Below, piece by piece: positions 1-8,765 of a stretch of DNA of 41,104 nt. Origin of the DNA: JAHQVK01 sp039819565 (GTDB lineage: Bacteria; Myxococcota; Kuafuiibacteriia; Kuafuiibacteriales; Kuafuiibacteriaceae); the NCBI GenBank assembly GCA_039819565.1, contig JBCBRU010000007.1, positions 1 to 41,104 of the forward strand. Reading direction: 5' to 3'. Every line of letters starts with the position of its first letter. The first letter of the stretch is position 1. The position numbers and the translations under genes are program-made. Under the pieces are notes generated by a model. It worked only from the letters and a program-made list of their open reading frames with translations, searched no databases and was not told the DNA's origin.

Positions 1-1
1 G

Positions 2-1132
2 GACGGAGCCGCCCCCATTACGGTCTTCGCGCCCGTCAACTCATCCTTCGGAGGCGTCGATCTCGATGCGCTCTTCGTCGACGTCGAGAGGCTGACCGAC
101 CTCCTTAGCTATCACGTCGCTCCCGGCCAACGGCTCGCCGAGAACCTCCGCGACGGGCAGGTCTTGGCCATGGCCAACGGAGCCCCGCTCGTGGTCGAGG
201 TCGACGGCGACGCGGTCACGGTTCGAGACGGCCTGGGGGTCAGGGCCAACGTCACGGCGTCCGTGCGCCTCCTCAACGGAACCGTGCACGTCGTCGACCA
301 GCTTCTCAATCCCGGCAATCTCCTCGAGCAGGGGCGAGATCGAGGCTTTGTCACCTGGACGGGACTCGTCCGCCGGGTGGGCCTCGATGCCGTTCTTCGA
401 AGCCCAGGGCCCTTGACCGCTTTTGTTCCGACCCAAGCCGCCTTCGCGAGTTGGGGGGTCGACCTCGGCCCGGTCGACGACGGCGTCGTGACCAACCTCC
501 TCCTCGCTCATCTGGTCGCTGGGCGCAGGCCTTCCGCGGCCGTGGCCTCCGCGACGACCTTGAGCTCGCTGGGAGGCTTGTCCCTGTCGGTGGGCTCGGC
601 GCCGACGAGCGTCGGCGGAGCTTCCCTGTCTACTCCCCTCGACGTCGAGGCATCGAACGGCATCCTCCACGCTCTCGACGCGGTCATCGTGCCTTCCGCC
701 CTGCCGGAGGTAGCCGCGGCGGTGGTGGACCTGTCCACCACCCTGACGGCTCTGAACCAAGCCTCACCCTCAACCCAAGCCGCGCTCTCCCCTGACACTC
801 TGACGGGGAGCCCCCCGGTGACGGTCTTCGCCCCCCTCGACAACGCCTTCATCGGCCAGAACATCGACGTGACCACCATGGCGGCGGCAGATCTCGATGC
901 CCTCCTCGGCCACCACGTGGTGCGAGGACAGATCCTCTCCAGGGACCTCGCCGCCGGCCCCCTGATGGTCACCACGTTGGGCGGGGCGACTTTGGTGCTC
1001 GACCAGCAAGGTACGACGATCACCATCGTGGACGAGACCGGTGGCCAGGGACGGATAGATGGCGTCCTCAGGGACCTTCGCACCCTTAACGGCATCCTCC
1101 ACGTGATCGACCGAGTGCTGCAGGGTCCCTAG
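2..1132 (+). CDS. FAS1 (fasciclin) repeat protein, 5' end missing
   Basis: The reading frame is open from base 2, so the true start lies left of the window. Three FAS1-type units follow each other: an incomplete first one (VTVFAP-like entry as ITVFAPVNSSF, then LLSYHVAPG and NGTVHVVDQLL), a second (GPLTAFVPTQAAF, LLLAHLVAG, NGILHALDAVI) and a third (PVTVFAPLDNAF, LLGHHVVRG, NGILHVIDRVL) that ends seven bases of protein before the stop. These H1/H2 motif pairs are the hallmark of the family, whose members are secreted or surface-anchored adhesion-type proteins. A signal peptide would be expected upstream but cannot be seen. The gene converges on the FHA histidine kinase with only 15 bases between stops. 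The family call is firm; the ligand is unknown. Confidence 0.88.
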   Translation, partial: DGAAPITVFAPVNSSFGGVDLDALFVDVERLTDLLSYHVAPGQRLAENLRDGQVLAMANGAPLVVEVDGDAVTVRDGLGVRANVTASVRLLNGTVHVVDQLLNPGNLLEQGRDRGFVTWTGLVRRVGLDAVLRSPGPLTAFVPTQAAFASWGVDLGPVDDGVVTNLLLAHLVAGRRPSAAVASATTLSSLGGLSLSVGSAPTSVGGASLSTPLDVEASNGILHALDAVIVPSALPEVAAAVVDLSTTLTALNQASPSTQAALSPDTLTGSPPVTVFAPLDNAFIGQNIDVTTMAAADLDALLGHHVVRGQILSRDLAAGPLMVTTLGGATLVLDQQGTTITIVDETGGQGRIDGVLRDLRTLNGILHVIDRVLQGP

Positions 1133-1147
1133 TATCCTGACAGGGGA

Positions 1148-2935
1148 TTAGATGGGCAAAGCCGGGAGGCGCAGACGAAAACAGGTCCCCTGAGGGCCCG
1201 ACTCGAGCTCCAGATCTCCCCCGTGATCCCGAGCGATACGCCTCGAGATGTCCAATCCTAGCCCCAAGCCTTGCTCTCCCTTGGTGCTGAAGAACGGCTC
1301 AAAGATGCGATCTTGGATGCTCGGGGGGACCCCGGGCCCATCGTCGACGACCTCGACGAAGGCCTCATTTCCGACCTCGCGCACCCGAACGGTGATGGTC
1401 CCCACCGCTCCCGGACCAAGGGCATCGGCGGCGTTCTTGACCAGGTTGATCAGCACCTGGCGAATTCGCGCCCCCTCGACCTGCACCCAGGGCTCGTCGC
1501 TGGCCTCGACCTCGAGCCGATGGCGCCGCACCCCATCGTCGCACGAGGCGAACCGAGCCACGGCTCGAGCGAGCTGCAGCAAGTCCAGAGGCTCACGGCG
1601 GACGTTTCCGCCTTCTGCGCCCCGGGCGAAGCCTTTCACTTCGTTGACCAAATCCAAGATGTGCTGCCGGGCCTCGAGCATCATCTCCACCGCGGACTGA
1701 ATGTCTTCGTCCTCGGGGTAGCGGCGCGCGATGGTATCGGCGAGGGCGAACGGCGATAGATGGTTCTTCACCTCGTGGGCGAGTCCGCTCGCGAGCCGTC
1801 CGATGACCGCCATTTGTTCGGCGCGCACGAGCTGAGCTCGCGTCTCGAGAAGACGGGCTCGGGACGCCTCCAGCGCCGCAATCATCCCCTCCCGGCGCTC
1901 GGCGAGACGGAGGTTGTCCAGGGTCTGGCCGGCGGTCGAGGAGATCACGGTGAGAAGCTCGAGGTCGCTCTCGCTGAAAGCCTCCTTCTCGCTCTCCACC
2001 ACGAGGGCGCCGAGAACCTCCTCACGGAGAAGAATAGGCACCGCCATCAAGGCCCGCGTTCGGCTCAAGAACAACGAGCGACTGTCCGCAAAGCGAGTAT
2101 CGTCCCCAGCGTCGCTCGACAATACTGCTTGCCGCTCTCGGAGGACATGGCGAGCTACGGTTTGAGAGAGGCGAGGCGGAGCCTCTGGGGCCGGACCGTG
2201 GGTACGTACCGCCGCCACCCGCATCCCCGAGGGCGAAGAGGTCGGCTCGACCCCGGGAGGGAGCGTGTCCTCGTCCTCATCATCGCTCGGCTCCCCTTCG
2301 GTGAGCACCACGAAGCCCCGGTTCGCACCCGTAACCTCCAGCACCAGCTCGAGAAGCCGACCTAGCATCTCGGGGGGCGAGTGGGCTCCTCGCAGAGACC
2401 GGCTGACCTCATGAAGCACCGCAAAGTGACGGGTGCGCGCGACGAGCGCGGCGCCATCCGGCCCCCCCAACGCGAGGAGCGTTTCGTCGCCGATACCGAG
2501 GGCGTCGAAGAATGCTCGTCGACCGATGCCTTCGAGAGAGGGGGGGAGGAGCTCGACCGCCGGGCGCGTCAGGGTTGACCCCTCGTTGCCCACCTCGCCG
2601 GAAGATCCCGCGACGCGCAATCGAGCCTTCCCAAAGACCAAGAGATCCCCGGGTTGGAGAGCCTGTTGAGCCACGCGGAGACCGTTGACGATGGTCCCGT
2701 GAGGACTGCCGAGGTCCTGAATGATGACCTCGCCTCCCTCCACGACGATACGAGCGTGGCGCGGGCTCACTCGAGGGTCTACGAGGCGGAGCCCGCAGCC
2801 TTCGGCGCTCCCGATGGTCATCTCGCCATCGATGGCGTAGTGCAGGCCCTCCTGCGGCTCAGGGGCCTCGTGAACGAGGGAGAGGCGAAGCACGAGCTCA
2901 ATCGGGGGGGCGGTAAGCCGCCGCTTCGACGCCAC
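1148..2935 (-). CDS. FHA-GAF sensor histidine kinase
   Basis: A soluble 595-residue kinase with no membrane segment. Residues about 15-110 form an FHA domain (IGS at 41-43, SPRH at 57-60, GTIVNG at 80-85). Residues about 165-345 form a GAF domain. A short coiled coil leads to the DHp domain with its phospho-accepting His387 (LASGLAHEVKNHLSP). The catalytic domain has the N box (LVKNAADAL, Asn501), G1 (VVDDGPGVP) and G2 (GLGLGLDISRRIA). The start is a GTG that overlaps the end of the upstream kelch lipoprotein gene by 38 bases, so the two are probably translationally coupled. No response regulator lies next to it. The FHA domain has Ser where the phosphothreonine-contacting Arg usually stands (IGS instead of IGR). 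FHA domains read phosphothreonine, and a Ser/Thr kinase heads the same unit, so cross-talk is a reasonable inference. Confidence 0.9.
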   Translation of the reverse strand: MASKRRLTAPPIELVLRLSLVHEAPEPQEGLHYAIDGEMTIGSAEGCGLRLVDPRVSPRHARIVVEGGEVIIQDLGSPHGTIVNGLRVAQQALQPGDLLVFGKARLRVAGSSGEVGNEGSTLTRPAVELLPPSLEGIGRRAFFDALGIGDETLLALGGPDGAALVARTRHFAVLHEVSRSLRGAHSPPEMLGRLLELVLEVTGANRGFVVLTEGEPSDDEDEDTLPPGVEPTSSPSGMRVAAVRTHGPAPEAPPRLSQTVARHVLRERQAVLSSDAGDDTRFADSRSLFLSRTRALMAVPILLREEVLGALVVESEKEAFSESDLELLTVISSTAGQTLDNLRLAERREGMIAALEASRARLLETRAQLVRAEQMAVIGRLASGLAHEVKNHLSPFALADTIARRYPEDEDIQSAVEMMLEARQHILDLVNEVKGFARGAEGGNVRREPLDLLQLARAVARFASCDDGVRRHRLEVEASDEPWVQVEGARIRQVLINLVKNAADALGPGAVGTITVRVREVGNEAFVEVVDDGPGVPPSIQDRIFEPFFSTKGEQGLGLGLDISRRIARDHGGDLELESGPQGTCFRLRLPALPI

Positions 2936-4859
2936 CGGCCATGATCAGAACCTGGCCGTCCCACGCGGCGGCGGGGAAGCTCGCGTCCACGGGGGCCCGC
3001 ACCGAGGTCACGGGACGCCAGCGGTCGTCGCTGCTCCTCCAGCGGGCGCCGAAGTTGGCATCGAGGCTCCCCCCAACCACGAAGACGTCTTCACCACCGA
3101 CGGCCATCACGTGCTCGTCTCGAGCCGAGGGGGCTCCATCCGTCGGGAGCATCGTCCACCGATTCAAAGACGGGTCGAAGCGGGCGCCGTCCCCGATGCG
3201 GAAGTTGTCGGCGGTCGCTCCCCCGAAGACGACCATCTCGGTGCCGGTCCACACTGCCTGAGCCCGCTGACGCCCTTCGAGGGGGCTGGCCGCCAGGGTC
3301 CGCCATGCGTTCGTGGCCGGGTTGTAGGCCAAGGCATCGGTGCGAACAACGGGGAGGTCGGCGTCCGGGTTCGCGGATGGACCGATCCCGCCGTACACGA
3401 TCATCTCCGTCCCCGTCCAAACAGCCACGTGTTCGGCCCGCCCGAGACCGGGATTGGCCGGCAGCGGGGTCCAGGTGTCGGTGGCTGGATCGTAGCGGAA
3501 CCCGTCGTTTCGGAAGCCGTCGATCCGGCCCACCGCGCTCGCTCCGCCAAAGGCGATCATCTCCGTTCCCGTCCACACCGCCGTATGCTGGGTACGGCCA
3601 TTGTCGGCTCCAGGCTGGGTGATCGCGGTCCAGCCGGTGCCCGGGACGTAACGCCCCCCGTCCGACAGAGCCCCCGGGCCGCTCCCGCCAAACACGATCA
3701 TCTCATTTCCGGTCCAGACCGCAGAGTGGCTGAGACGACCTGAGGGCGCCCCGTTGACCTCCGTTTCGGTCCAGGTGTTCGAGGCCAAGGCGTAGCGATT
3801 TCCGGTGTTGGCGGGCCGTCCCGTCACCGGGTTCTCTCCGCCAAAGAAGATAATCTCGGTGCCGGTGAAGACCGACTCGGCGAAGGGCGCGAGTTCGGGC
3901 ATGGGCGCGGCGCGCGGCTGCCAGTGCGCAACGCAGAGGGAGTTGGGCACGGTGGAGGTACGCGTCTCGCAGGTAAAGCCCTCCTCGATGGCACACGCCG
4001 CGGCGCAGCCGTCACCGTCGTCGGTGTTCCCGTCGTCGCAGGGTTCAGGACCGAGGACCAGGCCATCTCCGCAGATCGGAGCGCAGGTCGAAGGGGCGCC
4101 GGTGCAGGTCCAGCCCGTCTCCACGACGCAGCTCCGATTGCACCCATCACCGACGACACGACCCCCGTCGTCACACTGCTCCGCGCCCTCGATCACTCCG
4201 TCACCACAGGGGAAGCAGCGGGAGGGCATCTCCCGGGTGCAGCTCCATCCATCCTCCACCACGCACCCGCTGCATCCGTCCTCGGCGGCGACGTTGGCGT
4301 CGTCACAGGTCTCGACGCCCACCACCAGACCGTCCCCGCAGATGTTCGCGCACACGCTCGGGGCGACGGTGGTCGTGCAGGTAAAGCCAGCCTCGACACG
4401 GCAGATCGACGCACAGCCATCCCCGTTCATCGTACCTGCGTCGTCACATTCCTCACCGCCCACAAGGAGGCCGTCGCCGCAGATTGGATTGCATACCGAG
4501 GCGGCGCTCGGGGAGCTGGTGCAGGTCCAGCCCACTTCCACGAAGCACTGGTTGTCGCAACCGTCATCGACGTCGAGAATGGAGTCGTCACACTCTTCGC
4601 CGCCGAGAGTCAGGCCGTCGCCGCAGATCGGAGCGCAGACGGAGGCCGCGTTGTCCGCGGCCATACAGGTATAGCCCGTTTCGATCCTGCAAACAGCATT
4701 GCAGCCATCGAGATCATCGCGGTTCCCGTCGTCACAGGCTTCAGGCCCGTCCAAGGTGCCCCCGCCACAGTCGGAGAGAAGAGTATCCAGTTCGACCGTG
4801 CTGGTGCAGGCCAGAGCGGAGAGGACAACGCCCCCTGCGAGAATGAGTAAGCGATTCAT
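2898..4859 (-). CDS. Lipoprotein with six Cys-rich (Myxo disulfide) repeats and kelch motifs
   Basis: A 653-residue predicted lipoprotein. The N terminus is a type II signal peptide (MNRLLILAGG, lipobox SALAC). Next come six repeats of about 45 residues with the pattern CGDG..-.G.E.CDDG....DGC...C..E.G..C, the cysteine-rich DUF4215/Myxo-disulfide repeat abundant in myxobacteria. From about residue 330 to the end are six or seven kelch-type blades with the recurring phrase WTGTEMIVFGG, presumably a beta-propeller. The ATG at 4859 is preferred over an in-frame codon at 4895 because it overlaps the stop of the upstream gene as ATGA and starts directly at the signal peptide. The protein is likely displayed on the outer membrane or periplasmic face and could bind ligand or protein for the kinases encoded on either side; that role is inference. 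Confidence 0.87.
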   Translation of the reverse strand: MNRLLILAGGVVLSALACTSTVELDTLLSDCGGGTLDGPEACDDGNRDDLDGCNAVCRIETGYTCMAADNAASVCAPICGDGLTLGGEECDDSILDVDDGCDNQCFVEVGWTCTSSPSAASVCNPICGDGLLVGGEECDDAGTMNGDGCASICRVEAGFTCTTTVAPSVCANICGDGLVVGVETCDDANVAAEDGCSGCVVEDGWSCTREMPSRCFPCGDGVIEGAEQCDDGGRVVGDGCNRSCVVETGWTCTGAPSTCAPICGDGLVLGPEPCDDGNTDDGDGCAAACAIEEGFTCETRTSTVPNSLCVAHWQPRAAPMPELAPFAESVFTGTEIIFFGGENPVTGRPANTGNRYALASNTWTETEVNGAPSGRLSHSAVWTGNEMIVFGGSGPGALSDGGRYVPGTGWTAITQPGADNGRTQHTAVWTGTEMIAFGGASAVGRIDGFRNDGFRYDPATDTWTPLPANPGLGRAEHVAVWTGTEMIVYGGIGPSANPDADLPVVRTDALAYNPATNAWRTLAASPLEGRQRAQAVWTGTEMVVFGGATADNFRIGDGARFDPSLNRWTMLPTDGAPSARDEHVMAVGGEDVFVVGGSLDANFGARWRSSDDRWRPVTSVRAPVDASFPAAAWDGQVLIMAGGVEAAAYRPPD

Positions 4860-6799
4860 GGGAAGGCTTCTCTCGACTCCGCGCCCTCGGCCCACGAGGG
4901 CAACACCACCTCGGGGCTCGGGGGCTCATCAAGCCATTGCAAGATGCCCCAGCCGAGAAACGCAGCGGAGACGCCAATGGCGGTAAAGCCGAGGATCTCG
5001 GCGAGCTCGCGATCGCTGTCTGCCCCCCGAATCTCATCCTGGAGATCGTCGAAACGCTGAGCCTCGGTGACCAAAGGAAGGGCGGCAAGGCCGTCGTCTC
5101 GATCGGACTCAGAGTTCCGGGCCGAAATGAGTCTCTCGGCCGCGAAGCCACCGAAAGCGAGACTGGCCCCAAAGCTCACCCATTTTGCCCACGGCGCGGT
5201 GTAGAGCCGTTCTTCGGGAAGGGGAGGCGGAGCTGCCGCCACCGCGGCCTCCGGGGCGGGGAGCTCCTCCGCCTCGACCCCAGCCGAGGAGGGAGCCGCG
5301 GGGCGGAGCTCCTTCCACCAGCGCGGCTCGCCTTTGCGAAAGCGAGCCAGCGCTTCCACCTGGGGGGAAGACCCCGGAGCGGAGGCGAGGCTCTCGATCG
5401 GCCGTCCCGCCCCGAACAGAGGGCCTACGACGAAGACCTCCCCACCGGCCGATTTCCAAGCTTCGAGCACCTTGCTGACAAGGAGACCTGCATTCGGGTC
5501 TCGCGCCAGGGCGTCGCGCTTGGTCTTCAGACCGCCCCAGGAGGCGAGCATACGGAGATCGAGCTCGCGGGCGAGCGCCGCCAAGGCCTTGAGCTCGACC
5601 CGCAGGGCGGCGAGCGCCTCGTCGTTCAGCTGGCTCGGGCTCGCCCCGTCGAGTTCGAGCGCGGGCTCCACGGCGAGGGCGTCGATGCCGCCCCTCACGC
5701 CGCTCTGCTCGAGCCGGCCCCGAGCCGTCTCTGCGTCGAGAGGCACCGCGAGCACCCGCACCACTCGATCCTGACCCAGCACGTCCAGGAAGGGCTGCAG
5801 CGACGTCGCCCCGGTTCCGTCCGCATTCTCCACGAACAGCTTGCTCGCGGGATGGAGGCGGGCTCGCGCCATTTCGGCGAGCCCCCGGGCGTAGGCTTCG
5901 TCGGCGCCGGAGGGCACCAAGAGCCAGGCGTCGGCTTGAATCTGACGAGCGAGATCGAACAGATGCTCATACGCCACCCCGCCCGCACCCGCCTGGAAGA
6001 CACGCTCCGGCGAGGCCCGTTCGGTCCACGCCCCCGCTCCGCCGCCCCATCCGGGAAAGCGCAGGACCGAGTAGCCCTCGATGACGTCCAGATAGGCCGG
6101 GTCAAACCGCGGCACGGGCGTCGTCTCCGCGAGGTCTGCGGGCACGATCGACACATTGCGCACGGGTACGGAGGGGCTCATGCGCTCGATGCGAACCCGC
6201 ACCGCCTTCTTGGCGGCCACGAAGCTCCTCTTTTCCAGGCCCAGACGCTCGACCTGCCGAGCTCCGCCCAGCTCCACTCGACCGCTCCCCTTCCAGCTGA
6301 GGACATACTTACGGCCCACTTCGAGAAGAACGGTGCTCCGCGCCACCTGTCCTCTCTGAAGCCGAACCACTTCTCCGTTCGCGTCGACTTCGAGAGCGCG
6401 TTTTTCGAACCCTCTACGGGCCACCGCCGTCCAGGGCGTGGCGTGTCGAAAGCGGTTGGCGAACAATACCTGATCGTTCTGCGGGGGCAGGACATTGAGG
6501 CCCAGGGCGGAGTCTTCGTTTTGGGGTGAGCGCTCCGCCAACGGGGCACCGGCCGCATCCGGCTCGGGGGTCGCCTCGCCGAACCAGCGGGTGGCTCCCT
6601 TCTCCGCGGCCGGAGCGGCGGCCGCCGGAGGTGGAGCCGGGTATACGAAAGCCGGCGGGGGGCCGGGCACCTTGCATCCCGCGCCGAGCGCTAGGGCCAA
6701 GGAGAGACCGAAGGGAAGGCTTCGAAGAGCACGGTCCGGGGACCGGGCGGAGGACGGGTCCACCGAGAGTTCCGGTACGAGCTTCGATTCTTCTGTCAT
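4856..6799 (-). CDS. Glycosidase-fold-like membrane lipoprotein, probably catalytically dead
   Basis: A 647-residue protein of unsettled function. The start at 6799 overlaps the stop of the upstream kinase gene as ATGA. After a 22-residue hydrophilic lead there is a hydrophobic stretch ending in a lipobox (LGAGC, Cys42), followed by a Pro/Ala-rich linker. The middle resembles bacterial cellulose-binding/TIM-barrel glycosidase-like proteins: YSVLRFPGW, then AYEHLFDLARQIQADAWLLVP, then VRVLAVPLD and GIDALAVEPAL. The place where that family usually has an acidic YEGGQ-type motif reads LASWGGL, so the barrel may be a binding module only. Near the C terminus are two likely membrane helices (about 537-557 and 600-622), unusual together with an N-terminal lipid anchor. 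It sits between a cytosolic Ser/Thr kinase and a surface lipoprotein. The fold assignment is from remembered motif spacing and is tentative. Confidence 0.75.
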   Translation of the reverse strand: MTEESKLVPELSVDPSSARSPDRALRSLPFGLSLALALGAGCKVPGPPPAFVYPAPPPAAAAPAAEKGATRWFGEATPEPDAAGAPLAERSPQNEDSALGLNVLPPQNDQVLFANRFRHATPWTAVARRGFEKRALEVDANGEVVRLQRGQVARSTVLLEVGRKYVLSWKGSGRVELGGARQVERLGLEKRSFVAAKKAVRVRIERMSPSVPVRNVSIVPADLAETTPVPRFDPAYLDVIEGYSVLRFPGWGGGAGAWTERASPERVFQAGAGGVAYEHLFDLARQIQADAWLLVPSGADEAYARGLAEMARARLHPASKLFVENADGTGATSLQPFLDVLGQDRVVRVLAVPLDAETARGRLEQSGVRGGIDALAVEPALELDGASPSQLNDEALAALRVELKALAALARELDLRMLASWGGLKTKRDALARDPNAGLLVSKVLEAWKSAGGEVFVVGPLFGAGRPIESLASAPGSSPQVEALARFRKGEPRWWKELRPAAPSSAGVEAEELPAPEAAVAAAPPPLPEERLYTAPWAKWVSFGASLAFGGFAAERLISARNSESDRDDGLAALPLVTEAQRFDDLQDEIRGADSDRELAEILGFTAIGVSAAFLGWGILQWLDEPPSPEVVLPSWAEGAESREAFP

Positions 6800-8625
6800 C
6801 GTGGTTCTCCGCGGGAGCGCCCTCGCACTCGAGAGGCCGCCTGCGAAAGGACGCGAGACAGCTCCGAGGCGCGCGAGGGACGGTCTTCGGGCGCCGGCTG
6901 CAAGCAGTGTTTCAAAATCTCGGCCACGGACTCGGGCGCTTCGACCGCGTCGGGAAGCGGTGGAGGCGAGGCCGTGAGACGCGCCCGCAGGGCCTCCACG
7001 TTGGCATCGAAACATGGCTTTCCGACCAGCATCTCCCACACCACCGCCGCCAAGCTGAACAGGTCCGAGCGGGGATCTGGAGGCCGGCCCCGGGCTTGCT
7101 CGGGAGCCATGTAGCGAATCGTTCCCACCATCAGCCCGGTCGAGCTCTGCTCGCCTCGCCGTACCGAAACTCCGAAGTCGGTCAACTTGGCCCGCGCGCT
7201 CCGGTCCACCAGGACATTGCTCGGCTTGACGTCGCGGTGGACGATACCTGCCCCATGCACCGCGCCGAGGGCATCGGCCAAACGGCGTCCGATGTGCAGG
7301 GCGAGATAGGGCTCGAGCTTTCCCCCTCGGAGCAAAGTGCGGAGGCTGCGACCCGGGAAGTACTCCAGGGCGAGAAAGGTGAGGTCGCCCTCGCGACCGA
7401 AGTCGAAGACGGACAAGCAGCTCGAGTGGTGGACCTGCGCCGCCAGTCTCGCTTCGGAGAGAAAGCCCTCGAGGGTTTCGGGATCGGCCGCGAGCGCCTC
7501 CTCCAGCACCTTGATGGCCACGGGACGATCGAGCAGCTGATCCCGGGCCAGATAGACCTGCGCTTGAGCTCCCCGACCGATGCGTCGCTCGAGACGAAAG
7601 CGGGCGCGAAGGACCGTGCCTTCCAGCGAGGCATAGCTCGAAGGGGGGGTGGGAGCGGTGGGAAACACCGGCTCGAGGGGCGCGGCGTCGCCGACCGCGA
7701 GGTCCGTGGTCTCCGATTCGATGGCCTCGGCAATGACCCGGAGTCCGGAGGAGGCTTCCAGTCCGTTCGGAGGGGTGAGGTCCTGGGTATCGCCGGCCGC
7801 GTCGACCCGCCGCGCCCATCCGGAGCTCGCTTCCACCGGCGCTTCGAAAGCCACTTCCAGACTCTCCGGCGCGGTGGTGGGATTCAGAGTGCCTTCGGAG
7901 ACAGACGACGCCGGAGCCGAGATCGGCGCCGGAGCCGCCCCGTCCACCGCGGGATGGTCGGGCGCGAGCAGGCTCAGGGTCGCCCGCAGGTGGGCCACGT
8001 GACGCGCTTCGCCCGCCGACGTGAGGGTGGCGAGCTCGGCCACCAGCGACCCCACGTCACGGGGGAGAGGGGGCCGACCCAGGCGTGCCCGCCAGGCCGC
8101 CACCTCGGGTTCACGCTCGGGGGAGGGAGGCTCGCCCGCCGAAAGGGGGCGCGCCCGGGCCGGAGGGGGGGCGGGCCGCTCCAGCGGCGGAGGCATGGCC
8201 CGGGGCGGCGTAGGTCTCGGCCGGGCCGCGCCCAGGCCCCCGCGGAGATCGAAGGCATCCGTCGGGACATCCTCCAGAGGTACGGGCGAGGGCACGGGGC
8301 TGCCCGCCAGAGCTTCCGGGGTCCCGTTCGGAATGGGGATGGGCCCCGGCAGAAGCTGCGGCGCTTGATCGCTCACGCGAGCCCGCAGCTCGGCGGCGCG
8401 ACTGCCCTGCCCGGCCCGGTCCGCGACCACCGCGGCTTCGGCGTAGAGGCCGCGCTCGGCCAGGAGCTCCGTGGCCAGGTCTGACTCCCCAGCGTCCTCG
8501 TAGAGCTCCGCAGCTTCGGTGAGGAGCATCCGGCCGGCCTCGGGGTCGCCACTGTCGTAGGCGAGGCCCGCTTGGACCGTCAGCTTCGCGGCGACGCGTG
8601 TGGAGCCAGTGCTTTCGGCGCTCAC
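6796..8625 (-). CDS. Cytosolic Ser/Thr protein kinase with N-terminal TPR-like helices
   Basis: A 609-residue Hanks-type kinase with its catalytic domain at the C terminus (about 325-600): glycine loop IGRGAQAQVY, lysine in VAIKVLEE, catalytic HRDVKPSN (463-470), DFG in LTDFGVSV and MAPEQ. The first 95 residues are Ala/Glu-rich helical hairpins resembling TPR units (AAELYEDAGE, LLAERGLYAEAA). A Pro/Ala-rich linker of more than 200 residues follows. There is no membrane segment, so the enzyme should be cytosolic, unlike the common transmembrane type. The start is a GTG with a good ribosome site (AAGGAG eight bases upstream). It is the first gene of a four-gene overlapping unit ending in an FHA-containing histidine kinase, so its targets may include its own neighbours. 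Confidence 0.93.
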   Translation of the reverse strand: MSAESTGSTRVAAKLTVQAGLAYDSGDPEAGRMLLTEAAELYEDAGESDLATELLAERGLYAEAAVVADRAGQGSRAAELRARVSDQAPQLLPGPIPIPNGTPEALAGSPVPSPVPLEDVPTDAFDLRGGLGAARPRPTPPRAMPPPLERPAPPPARARPLSAGEPPSPEREPEVAAWRARLGRPPLPRDVGSLVAELATLTSAGEARHVAHLRATLSLLAPDHPAVDGAAPAPISAPASSVSEGTLNPTTAPESLEVAFEAPVEASSGWARRVDAAGDTQDLTPPNGLEASSGLRVIAEAIESETTDLAVGDAAPLEPVFPTAPTPPSSYASLEGTVLRARFRLERRIGRGAQAQVYLARDQLLDRPVAIKVLEEALAADPETLEGFLSEARLAAQVHHSSCLSVFDFGREGDLTFLALEYFPGRSLRTLLRGGKLEPYLALHIGRRLADALGAVHGAGIVHRDVKPSNVLVDRSARAKLTDFGVSVRRGEQSSTGLMVGTIRYMAPEQARGRPPDPRSDLFSLAAVVWEMLVGKPCFDANVEALRARLTASPPPLPDAVEAPESVAEILKHCLQPAPEDRPSRASELSRVLSQAASRVRGRSRGEPR

Positions 8626-8765
8626 GAAATCGCTCCTTCGCCCGACGGCGCGTGGAAGGAGGGTAGCGGAAGTTGCGCGCGAGGAAAACGCGAGAGCCCC
8701 AGTGTGGGCTTTCAGAGCACGCAGCGTATTGATCTTTGGCTTGGGCGGGTCGAGGGTTCTCGCGG

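Noticed and set aside
6800..7819. Extension of the glycosidase-like gene upstream to 7819
   Set aside because: The added part lies out of frame inside the kinase domain and is Arg/Gly/Ser-rich; the ATGA overlap at 6796-6799 and the signal-like N terminus support the start at 6799.
6526..8484. A 652-codon plus-strand frame opposite the Ser/Thr kinase
   Set aside because: The minus strand has every kinase motif; the plus-strand product is Arg/Gly-rich with no recognisable domain.
8695..8710. AGCCC/GGGCT dyad followed by a short T run between the divergent kinase genes
   Set aside because: Only five base pairs, and both flanking genes point away from it, so a terminator makes no sense; too weak for an operator call.
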